A stretch of DNA of 64,000 nt from Paraconiothyrium sp. Pb-2020 (taxonomy: Eukaryota > Ascomycota > Dothideomycetes > Pleosporales > Didymosphaeriaceae): assembly GCA_022419385.1 (NCBI GenBank), contig JAJUBI010000009.1, positions 372,001-436,000 on the forward strand. Direction: 5' to 3'. Position numbers and translations under genes: made by a program. Numbering within the stretch: the first letter of the stretch is position 1; every line of letters begins with the position of its first letter. Shown here one piece after another: positions 38,419-52,100 of the stretch. Below the pieces are notes generated by a model. The model saw nothing but the letters and a program-made list of their open reading frames with translations. It had not been told where the DNA came from and did not search any database.

Positions 38419-40606
38419 ATGGCTCTGGAGCTTGTTGTGGGTATTGATTTTGGAACCACGTAAGACAAACGCAGTCCCACAATTCAAACGCGCAGTGGAC
38501 TGAATAGTTTCAGGTACTCAGGTGTGTCCTGGGTCATCAATGGTGGCACCAAGGATATAAACCTTATCAACGACTGGCCAAATCCTACAGGTTCCAACGC
38601 GAACACAGATAAGGTCCCTACGATCGTATCCTATAAGAATGGGAAGCCCAACAACTGGGGCTACGAAGTCGACAATGAAACAGAAAAGGAGGTGAGCGTA
38701 TCTTGGTTTAAGCTACTTCTCGATCCCAAACAAAAAGCACGCGGTGACGCCCGAGCATTGAGCGCATGCCGCGAAACACTTTCGGACCTAGGAAAATCAG
38801 CTGAAGACGTAGCCACTGACTACCTCCGCTTCCTCTGGCAATACACAAAGAAATCAATTGAAGATAAGAAAGGCGAAACATGGGAGTCGTCCTACACACT
38901 TAAGCTTGTAATCACCGTCCCAGCCATTTGGAGTCAAATCGCAAAGCAAGCGACAATCAACGCCGCAAAGCGAGCCGGTTTACCGAGTGACATTTCTCTC
39001 GTCACGGAACCAGAAGCTGCAGCATTGGCAGTTTTGAAGGCGAAGGAAAAACAACCAGGTGAATTGCAGCTCCACGACTCGTTCGTAATATGCGATGCCG
39101 GTGGAGGCACGGTCGTACGTCCACGGTACTCTGATTCACTCTCCGAACGCTAAAGGTGCAAAAGGACTTGATCACATATAAAATCACAAAGCTTGATCCC
39201 CTACAGATCGAAGAAGGTGTTGCCGGTGAAGGTATGCGAACATGACTCAAGCAGATGTTTAACTTTTCTGACACGTTTGCTTGCATTGTAGGTGATGGCT
39301 GCGGATCTGTACATCTTGACGTCGCTTTTAAGAAGTACATTCAGATGATCGTTGGCGAGAAGCAATACGCTAGTCTCAAGCGTAGGGCTAAATCGCGAAT
39401 GCTTCGCGAATACGAAAATGGTCTCAAACGCGCCTTCTCCGGAACGGACAAGGAGTACACTGTTGAGCTTCCTGGCGTCGAGGACAATGAAAAGGAAGGC
39501 ATTGATAACGAAATGATCACGTTGAAACCGTAAGTTGCCTCACCCTCACAGCGTCATCTTCTTAATGTCCCCAGGCGCGTTCTTCGAACTCTCTTTGACA
39601 CTGTCATCAACCAGATCGTGGTCTTGGTGGAGAATCAGGTAGACGAAGCACAGGGCGATGGTCAGCGGGTCAAGGTCTGCAAATTATCTCATTCCTACAG
39701 TTATTCCTTCTGACATTGTCTCAAGGCGATTCTCCTGGTTGGGGGTTTCGGCACCAACCATTACATGCACAAGCGATTGAAGGCCGCTCACAACAAAGAT
39801 GGTATCGAAGTGTTCAAGGTTACGAATGGGTTAGTTCTCATATTAGCAGCTTATGGACCATGCTAAATTGCACGAACAGGTGGTCTTCAATCTGCCGTGG
39901 AGCAGCCACGTGGGGCTTAGAGCATTCTCTGAACAATCCCTTAATTACGCGGACAGTGGCTGCCAGGATAGCTCGATTCAGCTACGGAAACTGTTGGTCT
40001 GTTCCGTTCGATGCCTCTAAGGGTCATCTAGACATAGACAAGAAGCGCGTACCCGATCCGATTTATGAGTGGTGGGCCGTAAACCAGATGGAATGGATCT
40101 CAAACAAGGTATGCTCTAATCCTACTTTAGTTACATCATCTTGATGACACAACACCAGGGGGAGCGTATCCAAGACGGACATCGCTTTCATACAAGGTAC
40201 AATGTCAAAATTCAGGAGAAACGCCCATTTGACAAAGAGTATACATTTGGAGGCCAGCTGTACTTCTGTGCCGACAACGACCCGCCGTCAAGACGCACAG
40301 TCAGTACGTGTTATCCTAATCTTACCAAGCTCCAAAAATCAGCCTGACTCACGCTCACTAGGCGTCAAGCAGCTGTGTTCTGTGACTTGGCGCATTGAAC
40401 GCGCCAAGTTGCTCAATGAGCCTCTCTTCACCGACCGTCATGACAAGCAGAACTATCGAACTGCTGTTTTCGATCTACACGTCACCTTTGAAAGCGCAAC
40501 GATCTGTTTTGAGATCGCGTATAAGGGTGAAACAGTAGCCTTCGCTGAAGCCAAATATAGGGAAGACGAGCCGTTGTTCGAGGAGCCTCCTCGGCCTTAT
40601 GTGTGA
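38419..40606 (+). CDS. Hsp70-like ATPase (HSPA12-like fungal family)
   Basis: Nine exons: 38419-38459, 38514-39114, 39165-39231, 39292-39529, 39575-39674, 39726-39829, 39880-40108, 40159-40303 and 40362-40606 (589 aa). The actin/Hsp70 ATPase fold is shown by phosphate-1 GIDFGTTYSGVSW (from residue 8), ITVPAIWS, TEPEAAALAVL, phosphate-2 CDAGGGTVDLITYKI (junction of exons 2 and 3), and the adenosine motif VGGFGTN (about 354). A canonical Hsp70 substrate-binding domain and EEVD tail are absent; the C-terminal about 180 residues form a family-specific domain. These divergent Hsp70 proteins are expanded in filamentous fungi and their clients are unknown. Introns are all 45-61 nt. It is divergent from the GTPase gene. 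Confidence 0.9.
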
Positions 40607-43600
40607 GGCTGACGAGTTGACGGTAACTTTCATTTTTCTGAGCTCCTTCTTCGATCAAACGCCTAATCGTCCCATTTTTGTATCAACATGAATCTGTCTG
40701 ATACAAGTCTTCCGGCGATTTGTCTGGGTCCAGCATTTGTCTCTCATTACACCATACGTATATGTCGACAATGACAGTTCACGCCACTCTTTGCTCTTTT
40801 GCTTCGTGATACTACCAGTTCTTCATCCCGTATTATGTGACTGCCGACGTTGCTTCGTTGAATCTGATTCAGCGCAATCTCTACATTAGCTAATAGAGCG
40901 CACAACACGTTTATCTACAATAATGTTACTGATAAGATCATCTTTCTGCTATTAACTACCTACAGAATCCAAAAAATCTCGAAAGTATTGATCTCGATGC
41001 TTCAGATCCCATAGTCGCTCGAGGCCTTCCAGTGTCTTACCAGAAGCGCCGAGCACAGCGATTATACAGCAGTATTAGGAATGGGGGGTTCATAGTCAGG
41101 AGGTCCAGCTGACTAAGTCTGGTTACACCGGGCCACCGCGACTTATAGCATTTGTGACACGTTTGCTTTACCGTCTCTTTCAAGTCAGAGGTGCATTATT
41201 GAGGGGTCAGCGAGGGCGCAAGGTTGAGGCCATCCCTGACTTGCCCAGATTACGCAATCTGGTCCAGCATCACGACCATTGGAAAAGACTAGCGATGGGC
41301 TTATTTCACTCATTTCAGGTTGAAAGGAAACGGTGATAATAGATTGCAGATGCGATGGAAAAGAGGAAGCCAAAATGGACGAAGTTTTCCGCAACGGTGC
41401 TCGATGCAACATGAACGGCATTCTTGTCCCATTAAGCATATAAGTCCTGGTTACGAAGGCTTGTGGTCAAGGGATGCCTGCACCGGTCTGTTTCTACACT
41501 ACCATGAACGATAAGGCTGCATGCTACACACCCATTCCGAAGTGGACTAGCGCCAATCTCCACATACTCCAACATTCAATTGGCTTTTTACGTTTTCTCA
41601 GCACTGGTGTGAGAGCGGGCTCTAGAGAGAGATAGACAGATTTAGGTATTTCAATGGTGAAAAAAAGCAAGGTTTCTTTGCATCAAAGACAGAACACACC
41701 TTTGTAGAAGGGCAGAGACAAAACGGCAATAGAATCATAATTGTGTTCTTTGATGAGAGAATGAGGGCGACGCATCCCTAGTATCTCGATATTCTAGGAA
41801 TGGGAGCATGTGATGTCTCGGGAGTTTGCCTAGGGTAACTTTGCAACTAGTAGACCGTGATCGGACGTGGTAAGGTACGAAGGCAAGGCTTGTAAAGATG
41901 CGAGATATGTCCATCAACGTCGAGGAGCATCTGGCAATGCCGACTGAAGTGATACGTTGCCCGAGACGCTTCACTGATCCGAAGCTTCAAGGTAAGGCGC
42001 TCTCGACTCAGAAGATGACGAAGATCCTCACGACTCCATGTTCGCACAGGATCTTTGTCACAGTAGCTGTTCCCAAGACACGTGTTTCTCGACCGAAAGC
42101 CTGACCTGAGTGGCGTTCACATCGTCCACTCACAACCCCAGGATCTCGAGTGGACTACAAGCTCTCGATTTGGGGTGATTGGGCGGCCGTAATTTCCAAT
42201 TTGAAAAGTGCGGAGAGGTTACGCTAAACGTTCCAAGCTCATCTTCCCCACATGTAGAAAATCTCTGCGCGTCTTCGAACTTCACGTATCCATTGACCGC
42301 ATTTATACGACGAATCGAATCAATGGGCCCGGAAGCGCCGTAATGAGGGCCGCGAAGATCATTCGACACGCGGCCATGGCTGCCCAATAAGTCGAGTAGC
42401 ACCGCCATCACTCCACATCTTTAGGGGCATCCTTGCGACCACTTGACCTTCGTCTCTTCGGGCTCATATGAGACAGGTCAAGGCAATATGTTTTTGTGGG
42501 ACAGCCCGATCTTCCCCCAGTCACATACACAAAGAACACGAAGCCGCAAGTGATGAGGACATGCGCGGCCCAGATTTGGAAGAGCTTGGAATCGAGGAGT
42601 AGACTGACTCGTGATAACGTGAAAAATCAAATCAGACCCCCGCTACAACACTTGCTCTTTATGGTTGGCAGACTGGTTTCGGATCGCTGAGACATATCTT
42701 TTGTGGCGCGATCGTTGACTTGTCGCAGCGTTCTATGGCCGTGAGGGTGGCCGCATAATATCCCTAATCCTTGCAGCTCAACGTGCATAGTGTGTATGCT
42801 GTCCGACCGTCTTAATACAGCAAACGTTAGTTGGGGCTTGGTCGATCGGTCAAGCACCTACGGATGGCGTTTCCTCTGTACTTCTTGACCGAGCTATAAG
42901 GATGAGCTCCCGCCGTGTTTCCTTCCCATCGGCCACGTACTGCATGTAAGTGTGTCCCAGTCGCTGAAACAGTCTTTCTACCGAATAATATGTATTTATT
43001 GACATGACCCTTTCCGCTCACGCGGATATGTGACCATTGTTCGACATAGCTAATTACAGCAGAGATCCCCACATCTTCTACATAGAAGCGACAGCTCTCA
43101 CCGCCAGGAGCATCCGGTGCGTCCTTCTCAACAGCACGTCAAGCGATGCAGCGAACGCTTTGACCGCAATGTGCACAAACAATGAAGGTGTAGCCACGCT
43201 TTCCTCACAAGCATGCTCGACTTCCTCATCTTCAGGTGCTTTGTTCAGGTCCTTGAAAGGTCCGATTGCACCCTCGATGCCACCACCACCTTCTCCTCCA
43301 GCTGACAGCTTCTGTATGTGTAGAGCGAAGGAATGCATCATGATTGATCGCTTTTCGCGAAGGTTCGAAGGTGTTCGGAGCGATTAAAGAACGGCTGGTA
43401 GGAAAAGACGCGTTGGCGGGGTATTACAAGAGTCGGACGAAGGGTTTTCATCTGAAGAGTTGAAACGAACGGCAGGACTCGAGACGAATCTGGACAGTTG
43501 AGCGTCGTGCACGCTTGTGAGAGCTTCTCTGGCAAACTCGTTAGTGCTCCAACGGCGAATTTCTAAGCGGGGTGGGGAATCAAACCCTCAGGGGAGCGGC

Positions 43601-45363
43601 AGTCCAAAGCACTGAGTGCTTCTCGCGCACCGATCTGCGAGATTCTGGTCTTGTCGTAGAACACTGCAATGAAGATGCGGAAGTGACACCAACTTTCGGT
43701 CAAAGGTGCCAGAAGGAATCGGGTGGTGGGTCCTACAGCTCTTCGATCGTCCCGATGTAGTTTGTAGGAAGTCTAACGAATGACTAGAAAGCCACAGTCG
43801 AAGCAGATGGAGTTCTTCGATCTCTGTCTCAATGGCTCGGTGGACCTCCTGAGTATGGCTATGACTGGATCTGGGAGAGTTGATAAGTGTTGAAGCCGAA
43901 GGGCGGTGCGAGGTGGATCCCACTCCGTCATCGGGGTACCCCGAGCGCCTACATTACTCATTGCTCGTTTGTTTGTGTGCCACCATTGAATGGTCTCTCT
44001 CCACTTCGAAACGCCGGAACTGGTCCCTACAGCATATTTTGTCTGTCTCACCAACATCGTTCTATGTATGTTTATCCGAAAAAATCGAGAAACGGCATTC
44101 GTGCTTGCCTATTGCGAGTGGGATACGAGGGGCGAGGATTGCATCAGAGAAGCAACACCCTTTGCTGACTTCTGGACGTTCGATACATGTCTGCTAACCA
44201 TGAGTGTAGCATTTCCAATGATGTCTATGCTCCGGGAGCCACTATGCTTCCACGACTCACTGCGCTGGAGGATGTGCGCGTCCGAGTGTTGCGTGCTGTC
44301 GCTGTATATACTTGCGAACGCTTACGAAGCATCTTACGTTTCCAACCGCAGTCCAGCGCATCAGGATGTTGCTTCGAACCATGACGACAAGATTGAAGCG
44401 TCGTGAGGAATCGTCAGAGGTCGACACGCGGTCCGGCGCTCCGCATCCTGATTCGGTGCAGCCACGGCGCTTTTTGCGGGAGCAGGTATTCTTCGAACGC
44501 GACAGGAGAGAAGATGCAGCAGATCTGTGAAGAAGAAGAGGATGAGAAAAGACAGCGATGCGGAAGCGAGACTACCTGCCCAAGACATATTAGTGAGCTG
44601 AGGCCTCATTCCCATAACCGAACGTTGGGTGCTGCGCCTCGTCCCTTGCCTGCAGCGACCAGTCAGCGATGAATCATTGCTCATCTATGCGTATTTGAGC
44701 TATGCGCCAATCGAATGCTCCAATACAAGCGAAGGCGTCAAGTCTCGCACACGTGTTCAACATGCCCTATGCAACGCACATGTAAGCACATGCAGTCATA
44801 GGCAGTTGGAGGAAGCCCAACAGATACCAATAGCACACAATGGCTCGACATGGAAGCGGGGGGCAGCTGAAAGCCTTGGGTATCCGCTTAGACATCGTAT
44901 GCGTCATGTTATGATGAAGCGGCCTATAGCGATCATATAGCCTGATCTCAGCGCGATTGCGAGCCAGTTGTCTTCGAACCTAGCTTTTTGTAGAGAAGCG
45001 ACCTATTTTCGATGTTTGATGCACAAAATCCAGATATCCACGATGGACGCATCTGAGTTTATGACAGTCAGACTTCGCGCCACGGAAATTTGAGATCAAG
45101 CCGAGAAGCTGCTTCTACGTTGGCTGAAGGGCTTGTCATAAGGTACAAAACTATTCATCTGTAGTCGCGAGATTCATGGCGAAGCACAGACAGGAGCAAC
45201 GTCAAGAGGCAGGGCTTTTTGTGATGTAGAGATTCGTCACATATCAAACATTACGATGCGAACAGATACATACGTCTGAGCAAGACAAGAATCACCTCAT
45301 GTAACAACTTCCTCGCAAGAAAAGAACATCATCCTGCACGCACTGAACAGTTAAGACACAAAA
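40607..45363. other. 4.8-kb gene-poor stretch with one exon relic
   Basis: Between the Hsp70-like and ankyrin genes. Apart from the relic at 40964-41093, I found open frames of 60-140 codons on both strands (for example 43078-43341 minus and 43990-44406 plus) with no motifs and no splice logic joining them. No tRNA or TIR element was seen. It may be decayed accessory DNA. Confidence 0.4.
40964..41093 (-). pseudogene. Orphan, frameshifted copy of a fungal NLR-type first exon
   Basis: The minus strand reads IIAVLGASGKTLEGLERLWD, followed by LKHRDQYFRDFLDS and a gtaggt donor. This matches the first exon of the ankyrin gene at 47625-47753 (IIAVLSASGKTAQGIEKLWG) in length and content: 130 nt against 129. 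The one extra base breaks the frame between the ATG (41093) and the motif, and a stop codon also lies there. No second exon follows downstream, so this is a solitary relic. Confidence 0.65.
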
Positions 45364-47753
45364 TCAATAGATTATATCGGAAAAGCGGCCCGGACATTGT
45401 CGATGAAATCCACAACTTTCGATCATGAGGAGGAATTTTGCACGCTCCATGACTCTGTCTCCTCTCTGACCGCGATACCACGACTTCCGACACTTACGGT
45501 AACACTGCTCTATATTGTGGCCGTCATGTAACGCATCAACATCAATACTGCCAAGCCTGCCACTCTTTGCGCGGTCGATCAGTAGATCCCAAGCTTTCAC
45601 ACTGGCAGTCCAGGTTGCGAGCTGCAAAATGTTGTGGCCACTGTCATTGACAACATCTAAACGAGCACCAGACGTAGCTAAATGAATGAACGCGGGTTCG
45701 TTCCAACAATATAAAGCCACCATAGCAGCGGTGCTTCCATTCCGGCCAATGGCATCGATTCTACTGCCGTTGGCCATGAGAGTATTAATCGTGCGGATCG
45801 ATCCACGATTGGCGGCGTTGTGTAAAGGAGTACCGGATCCTTTGCTGTAGGCGTTTGAATCTGCGCCCCACTCGAGTAGTGCTCTCACCACCTCATGACC
45901 ATTGAGCCTATTTTCGCTAGCTAGGTGGATCGGCTGGTGGCCCCAGGATGTCCGGATGTGGGCTTCGGCTTTGGCTGTGAGGAGAATCTCAACAGTAGAC
46001 AGGTCGCCTGCTTGAGCGGCTCTAGCTAAAGGCGTGTAAAGCGCGTGGTCAGGTTTGTTAATGTCGGCGCCATACTTGAGTAAGAGAAGCACACTTGCAG
46101 TATCACTTCTCCATGCAGCCCAAAGAAGTGGGGTCCTTCCATTCACATCCTGGAGGTTTATGTTGGTGCAGTCGGCCTTCAGTAAGGTCTCGAGGTCCTC
46201 AGAAAGTCGCCCTAAGATGACGAGGTGGATGTCGCTGAAGTTCTGCTGAGACATAACATCGTCACTAGTGAATAAGTCCGGCGACATATGCGTGTCATTG
46301 CTGTTATGTCGCCTGAGGGACATGCCGCTGAGAGCACGATCTACACCTGCCTGGATTGCAATACTATTGAAATCATCTTAGCCGTGGGACATAAATCAAC
46401 ACATTATCCTATTTCACTGGGTATAGATCATTTTCTTGCGACATAGTTACTGCCACAAGATAAGTTTTCTTGGAAATATCGAACTTACTCACATTCCCGA
46501 CTGATCACAGAACAAAGGGTTTGCTCCCATTGTCAGTAGAAATGAGTAAACTTTGCTCTGCTGGTGTATTACGGCATACTAAATGTTTCTCAGCACGAGT
46601 GGCTCGATTGGGAAGGACCACACGCACCTTTAGGAGTGAGGTTCCATCGAGCGCAACGTCATTCGGGAACGCTTTACCTTCAGAGAACAGACACCTTAGA
46701 TCAGCAAGATTTCCAAGCTCGATCAAGCTCCAGATCATCGCGGTGTATTCTATGATTCTAGGAATAGACAGATGATAAGATCGGAGAGAACCACTGGTAA
46801 CCTGTGTTTGCATACATAAGACCAAAGCGCTTAAGAATGTCCAGCTGGGTGCGATGTAACTGATTTGAAGATATATCGTTCCGAGATTGCAGCATTTGTC
46901 TCTGTCACACGGTCCGCATCTGAGGAAGGATGATCCGCCTCTGTTGAGTGTGAAAGTCCCCAGAATATGCTTAATCCAGCCCGGTGTGGCAACATAGATG
47001 GTCGAATGGCACTTGCATTGGCAGTGGCTCCGACCATTCCGTTTTGTGCTCGACGAAGGCACAAGGTCTGGGATCGAGCTATCGAAAACTCGTTCAGGTT
47101 CATCCTCACCATCGACGCTATAGATGGATTCCGTTGATGATATACCGCTGGAGTTCTCGATAAAGAGATGATGATCAATGGGGCCTATTCGTGGGACATG
47201 ATCACAGTCTTGTGTTGGGACGCGAGCGGAGGTCTCTAGCGACGAATGCAGCATGCCTATTTTGATCCAGCATTGTACATTCGTGAGAATGTTGAGCGAC
47301 TCTGTGAGACATCTTGTGTTGTCCTTAGCTTGCCGCTTGAGCCGAATCAAGTCGGCTTTACGACGAATCCATTGAGCCTTCCTTGGCTTTTGAGCGCCGC
47401 TAGGTCTAATGCCTCCAATCAATGTGTCAAGTGCAGCAAACGTTCTCTTGGTAGCTTCACACAGCTGTTCGATGTCGTATAAACCCTCTTGAAGACCTGG
47501 AATCTGGTTGTAATCTGTGCGGATGTATTCTAGGGCAGGTCTGACGCTTTGATATTGGATCCGAAGCCCTTCAATCTGGATGGGGTCAAAAATGATTGGA
47601 TCGACAGTTGACAAGCAAACTTACTGTTAGAGTCAGATCGCGAAAGTGTTTTTCTCGATGGCGAAGTCCCCAAAGCTTCTCTATACCCTGTGCAGTCTTT
47701 CCGGAGGCAGAAAGCACAGCTATGATCCCAGATGTAATTGAAAGTGGATCCAT
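45364..47753 (-). CDS. Ankyrin-repeat protein with fungal NLR-type N-terminal module
   Basis: Exons: 47753-47625, 47575-46628, 46578-46493 and 46363-45364 (720 aa). Introns are 49, 49 and 129 nt. The first exon encodes MDPLSITSGIIAVLSASGKT and LWGLRHREKHFRDL, a short helical N-terminal module I associate with fungal NLR-like and ankyrin proteins. The middle 316 residues (exon 2) have no recognised motif but include a Cys-rich patch (RCGPCDRDKCCN). The splice into the small exon 3 creates an ankyrin unit (LLTMGANPLFCDQSG), and the last exon carries further ankyrin repeats (NGRTPLLWAAWRSD, LYTPLARAAQAGD, HQPIHLASENRLNG, GTPLHNAANRGS). No NTPase loop is visible, so this is not a full NLR. Ankyrin repeats usually bind protein partners. 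Confidence 0.8.
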
Positions 47754-49188
47754 TGACGTTGAATTTCATGGGCTAACCTTCCTCATACCACCCTCATAGG
47801 GCTGAAGACATTATTTGTAAAGGCCATGGATAATCTCCATACAAGCAGTGCCACATGGGCGGTGAAGAAGGCTGGATCAAGGCCGAACCGGTCAAGACTC
47901 GTGGCCAAATGAAGAGCCAGTCATTGTTTTGCCCTCTTCAGCCTTATCATCGTTGAGTGGCTCGAAGCAGAGGGCTAGGGGGGTGATGCAGAGCCCTGTA
48001 GAGGGACGATATCGCTGCCAGATGTCGAGATAGGAGAGGATCGCCTGCTACATGGTGTAGCTCAAGGTTGCAAGAGCTGACATATGTAAGGCTTCACCGG
48101 TATTTGACGGGGAAGTGAGAGTGTTATATCCAAGTTCGAACTGAACGAACAATGGCAAGAGACGCTATAACTAAAACTTTCGGACAACATAGCTGTCGAT
48201 TTGTCGTACCTCAGGTCGTGTAGGGAAATCACTTGGAAGTTACGTGAGCGCCTCCGCCTGCCAACTGGGGCCTGATGTGCTTGCCGTTGGTGGATGACAC
48301 GATGTGCATATGCACGACGATCAAGGCTTGAATGCACGCTGCACGCCCCTCTCTAAATGGAATAGCGCCGATACCACATAGAACGCTGCTGCCCAACTCT
48401 GTGACGAGAGAATAGAAACACCCCGGGCTTATTTTATTATTGTTTACAGCCTCAGTTGTAAGATCAGAAGCTACTGAGTTATTGCATATCAAACAAGACA
48501 TCAGCGCGATAAGAGATAATTATCAAATGTGGTAGTGCTGGGTCTCAGCAATGATGAATGCGTAGAAATGGTTAAATAAATTGAAATTGAGTGCTCTGTC
48601 ACTGTGGGTTTCTGCTATACGACGAGATGTTATCGTGGACGTGGCGAAGTAGAACATTTTCATAGTATGTAAAGAGCTGAGGGAAGACTCACTACTTCGA
48701 GTTTCTTATTGCAGAGATGGATCTCTATTATGCATGCACATTAATAGCATAGTGATCCTTTGATATGGTCGTTGGTGTCGGCAGTCTCGACGGCGGAAGG
48801 GCTATTTCGTGTTCTCGAAATACTCCAACGCATGATTTAAAACTGAGTATGTGAAGGTTTATACATGTCATCGTATGGCAGTATTCGTAGGGGATGAGTG
48901 CTGGCCGTGCCTCGATGGTGGCAATGCTTCCACGCTCTTTTTAAGGCAAGGTTTGAATTATGATAACTTGGTCACCATAAATTATCCTTGTGGCTCTTCG
49001 TAAAGTAGCACATTCCGGACAATCATTTCGAGGTCATGGGATATGCAGCTCCGCCACTCTGCCTGCCAGCGGCGGCATATTTCGAGTCATCTCACGAGGT
49101 TGCTTTCATCATGGTGTGTGGGCGGCCTGCCTGTTTATACGTTCTTAGTTATTTACACTTTGTACAATTTAAAACAGACAGAACCTCG
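47754..49188. other. Intergenic, no gene seen
   Basis: 1.4 kb between the ankyrin gene start and the NB-ARC gene stop. It includes a short A+T-rich part near 48570-48700. No supported gene. Confidence 0.45.
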
Positions 49189-52100
49189 CTAAGAGTCGTC
49201 CTGCGCGTCGATCTGCAGAGCTTCCAGCCGCCATGCTTCCAGTTCTTCTCGAGATACTATAGTCTGAGGATGCTGAGAGCCCAAGACTCTTGACCTTGAC
49301 TCGTAGCAATCTTCCATCATGGAAATCGCTCTGCTTGTAAATCCCATATCCTTCAGCGTAAACGCTAGATTATTCATGCTAATCAGCGTATCAGGATGCT
49401 CACCCCCAAGCTGCAATCTACATATTTCTAGCTCTTGCACCTGCAGCGCTTCTGCCTCCTTGTACCGGCCTTGCTCCCAGTACGTCAACGCGAGATTGCT
49501 CATGCTAGCCAGTGTATAAGGATGCTCAACCCCAAGCTGTATCCTCCTCTTTTCTAGCTCTTGCACCTGCAGCGCTTCTGCCTCCTTGTACCGGCCTTGC
49601 TCCCAGTACGTCAACGCGAGATTGCTCATGCTAATCAGCGTATCAGGATGCTCACCCCCAAGCTGCATCCTACATATTTCTAGATCTTGCACCTGCAGCG
49701 CTTCTGCCTCCTTATACCGGCCCTGCTCCTGGTACGCCAACGCGAGATTGCTCATGCTAGTCAGTGTATCAGGATGGTCCTCTCCAAGTATTCGCTTTCT
49801 TCCTTCTAGCGCTTGTTTATGCATTGCCTCTGCTTCGTCATATTGACCTTGGCGATCTAAAACCGCCCCAAGGTTGTTGTAACTAGATAGTGTACCAGAA
49901 TGCTCCTCTCCTAGTATGCGTTTTCTTCCTTCTAGCGCTTGTCTATGCATTGCCTCTGCTTGGTCATATTGACCTCGCCTTTCCAGAATGATTCCAAGGT
50001 TATTAAGACTCTGAAGCGTATCTTCATGCTCAGTACCCAGGACTGTCATCCTAACCTGTAGAGCGTGAGAGTCCATCTCATACGCCTTACCATCCTGTCC
50101 TCTCTCGGATGCATACCATGCCGCTTTGTGAAGCACAGAGGCCCAGGCCTTTAGCGCCTCGGCCTCCTTGGGCTTGTTATTAAACACGGCTTCAGCATGC
50201 GGAAACAACGCCTGCCACGTGGGCCAATTCTCGTATTCCCCATTGTCTGGGCAGATTTCGTCCATGAGCGTCACATATGTCTTCTTCCACAGCTCCAGCT
50301 CGTTGCTTAACTCCAGCCACTTCTTGGTTGAGAACTGCACCAGCCGGTGCATTTCGAACTGCCGGCCGTCTGCGCTAATTTCGACGAGCGAGAAGCTGGT
50401 TAGCGTCTGGATATCGTCGTCAAAGTGAGCGTCGTTGTCAGGATCAGCGTTGTCGTCAGATTCAGCAAGGTCAGCATCCTCGTCCTCGTTTCTCGCATAT
50501 CGGCCATGAAGGAGTGACTCAGGTATCCCCTGTCGATCAAACAGGCTCATGAGCGACAGTAGCCGAGCAGCGGTCGGCCTCTGCTGGCGGATGTATTCGA
50601 ACGAGATGTGCCACGTAGCAATTATGGAGTTGGACGAATGGCCATCCCTGCGAAGGTCGCCAACATCCTCTTCTAGCAGCTTCGCCCGGTCCCGATCGCT
50701 TCTGCGGATTCTGTCAATGTATTTTGAGAGGCTCATGCGAGGCTCTCTCTGTTTGATAAAAGCGGCTGCCTGTGTCAGAGCGAGCGGCATAGAGTCAAGG
50801 GCTTGGATTAACGCTGAAACCTCATCCTGTCGAGCGATAGGCCCTAACTTCTTACGTAGAAGGACTAGCGCGTCGTCCTTGCTCATTGGCTTGACTTCGA
50901 TAATGCTGTCGAAGTCACCAGTAAGTCTCCGTGCTACATCTCGGCTTCGTGAGGTGAAAAGAATCGACCCGTTTGGAGACTGTGGAAGGAAGTCAGAGAA
51001 TACCGGTAAGTCTCCTGATTGATGTGGAATGCCTGCTGCGCGGCTTTTGAAGAAGACGCTCCCATCGTCGGCGTTGTCGACTATCATCAGCCAGCGTCCG
51101 TTCCGTTTGTCGGATAACCAATTGTACACGAGTCGCACAATGTCCGCTTTAGGGTCATCCCACCCGTTCATCTTGGTCGCCTCAGCGATCCTGCGATACC
51201 CCTCCTCAAACCTCACTTGCGTGGCTGCATGCACCCAGAACACCCATGTCTCCGGAGATGCGTCCTCGACGCGGTAGCAGTGCTCGATTGCGAGCTGTGA
51301 CTTCCTGTGTCGGCGTTAGTCGCGAGCGATATGATGACCTGCCATTCTCTCCACCTACCCTACCCCGCCGAGCCCTATCAACGCGACACGCGACGCTGGG
51401 GCTGATAACTTCTCCTGTATATCGCCAAGTAGTGTTCCACGCTCGACGAAGTCCTTGTCGCGGCGGAACGGTATGAGGAGGAAGGGCTTCTCTTCAGTGT
51501 CGAGACATTGGGTGCCAGAACTACGGTTACGATTCGTGGTTATTGTTATGGCTTACCACGTGGTCAGCTGTGACTGAGAAAACAGATCGTTCCCGTCGGT
51601 GTACTAACGTGCTTTCTGTTGCGGAACATTCCTTGCAAGTCGCTGAACTTCTCCAACGACATCTTCATACCCTGGAGCATCTCGACTCGAGAATTTCGTC
51701 ATGTTCTGCTCAGCGTCAGTACGATCTCGCTATGTGCGCTCATTCCAATTACAATATGATTCGCTCGGAGCGGATAATCCAGTTCGCCGTTAATAATTGC
51801 AGACTCCTTGGGAACGACTAGAGACTTGACAAGGGGCAATGTCTCATAAAAGCAGACGATTCCAATCTTGGCTCCTTCGTCTTTCCTCTTCTCGAGGAGA
51901 TTGTGGAATCCGTCTTGTACATCTCGAAGCATCTCTGAACTCCGCTTGAGCAAGTCCACAGGTGCCGAATTTGCCGGCTTCGAAATGCTGGCAATCCGCG
52001 TAAGGATACTGCCCCATTTCGCGAGATCAGAGCCATGATGTGGCGTGCCGAGAAAGCATATGCCTACAGTGCAGGCTTCGATATTTTGGAGATGCGGGTG

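Noticed and set aside
43078..43341. Minus-strand frame with a glycine-rich start
   Set aside because: Possible exon, but no neighbouring exons could be joined and no family was recognised.
43990..44406. 138-codon plus-strand frame with hydrophobic stretches
   Set aside because: Overlapping frames on both strands of similar length exist here; no motif or intron pattern favours one.
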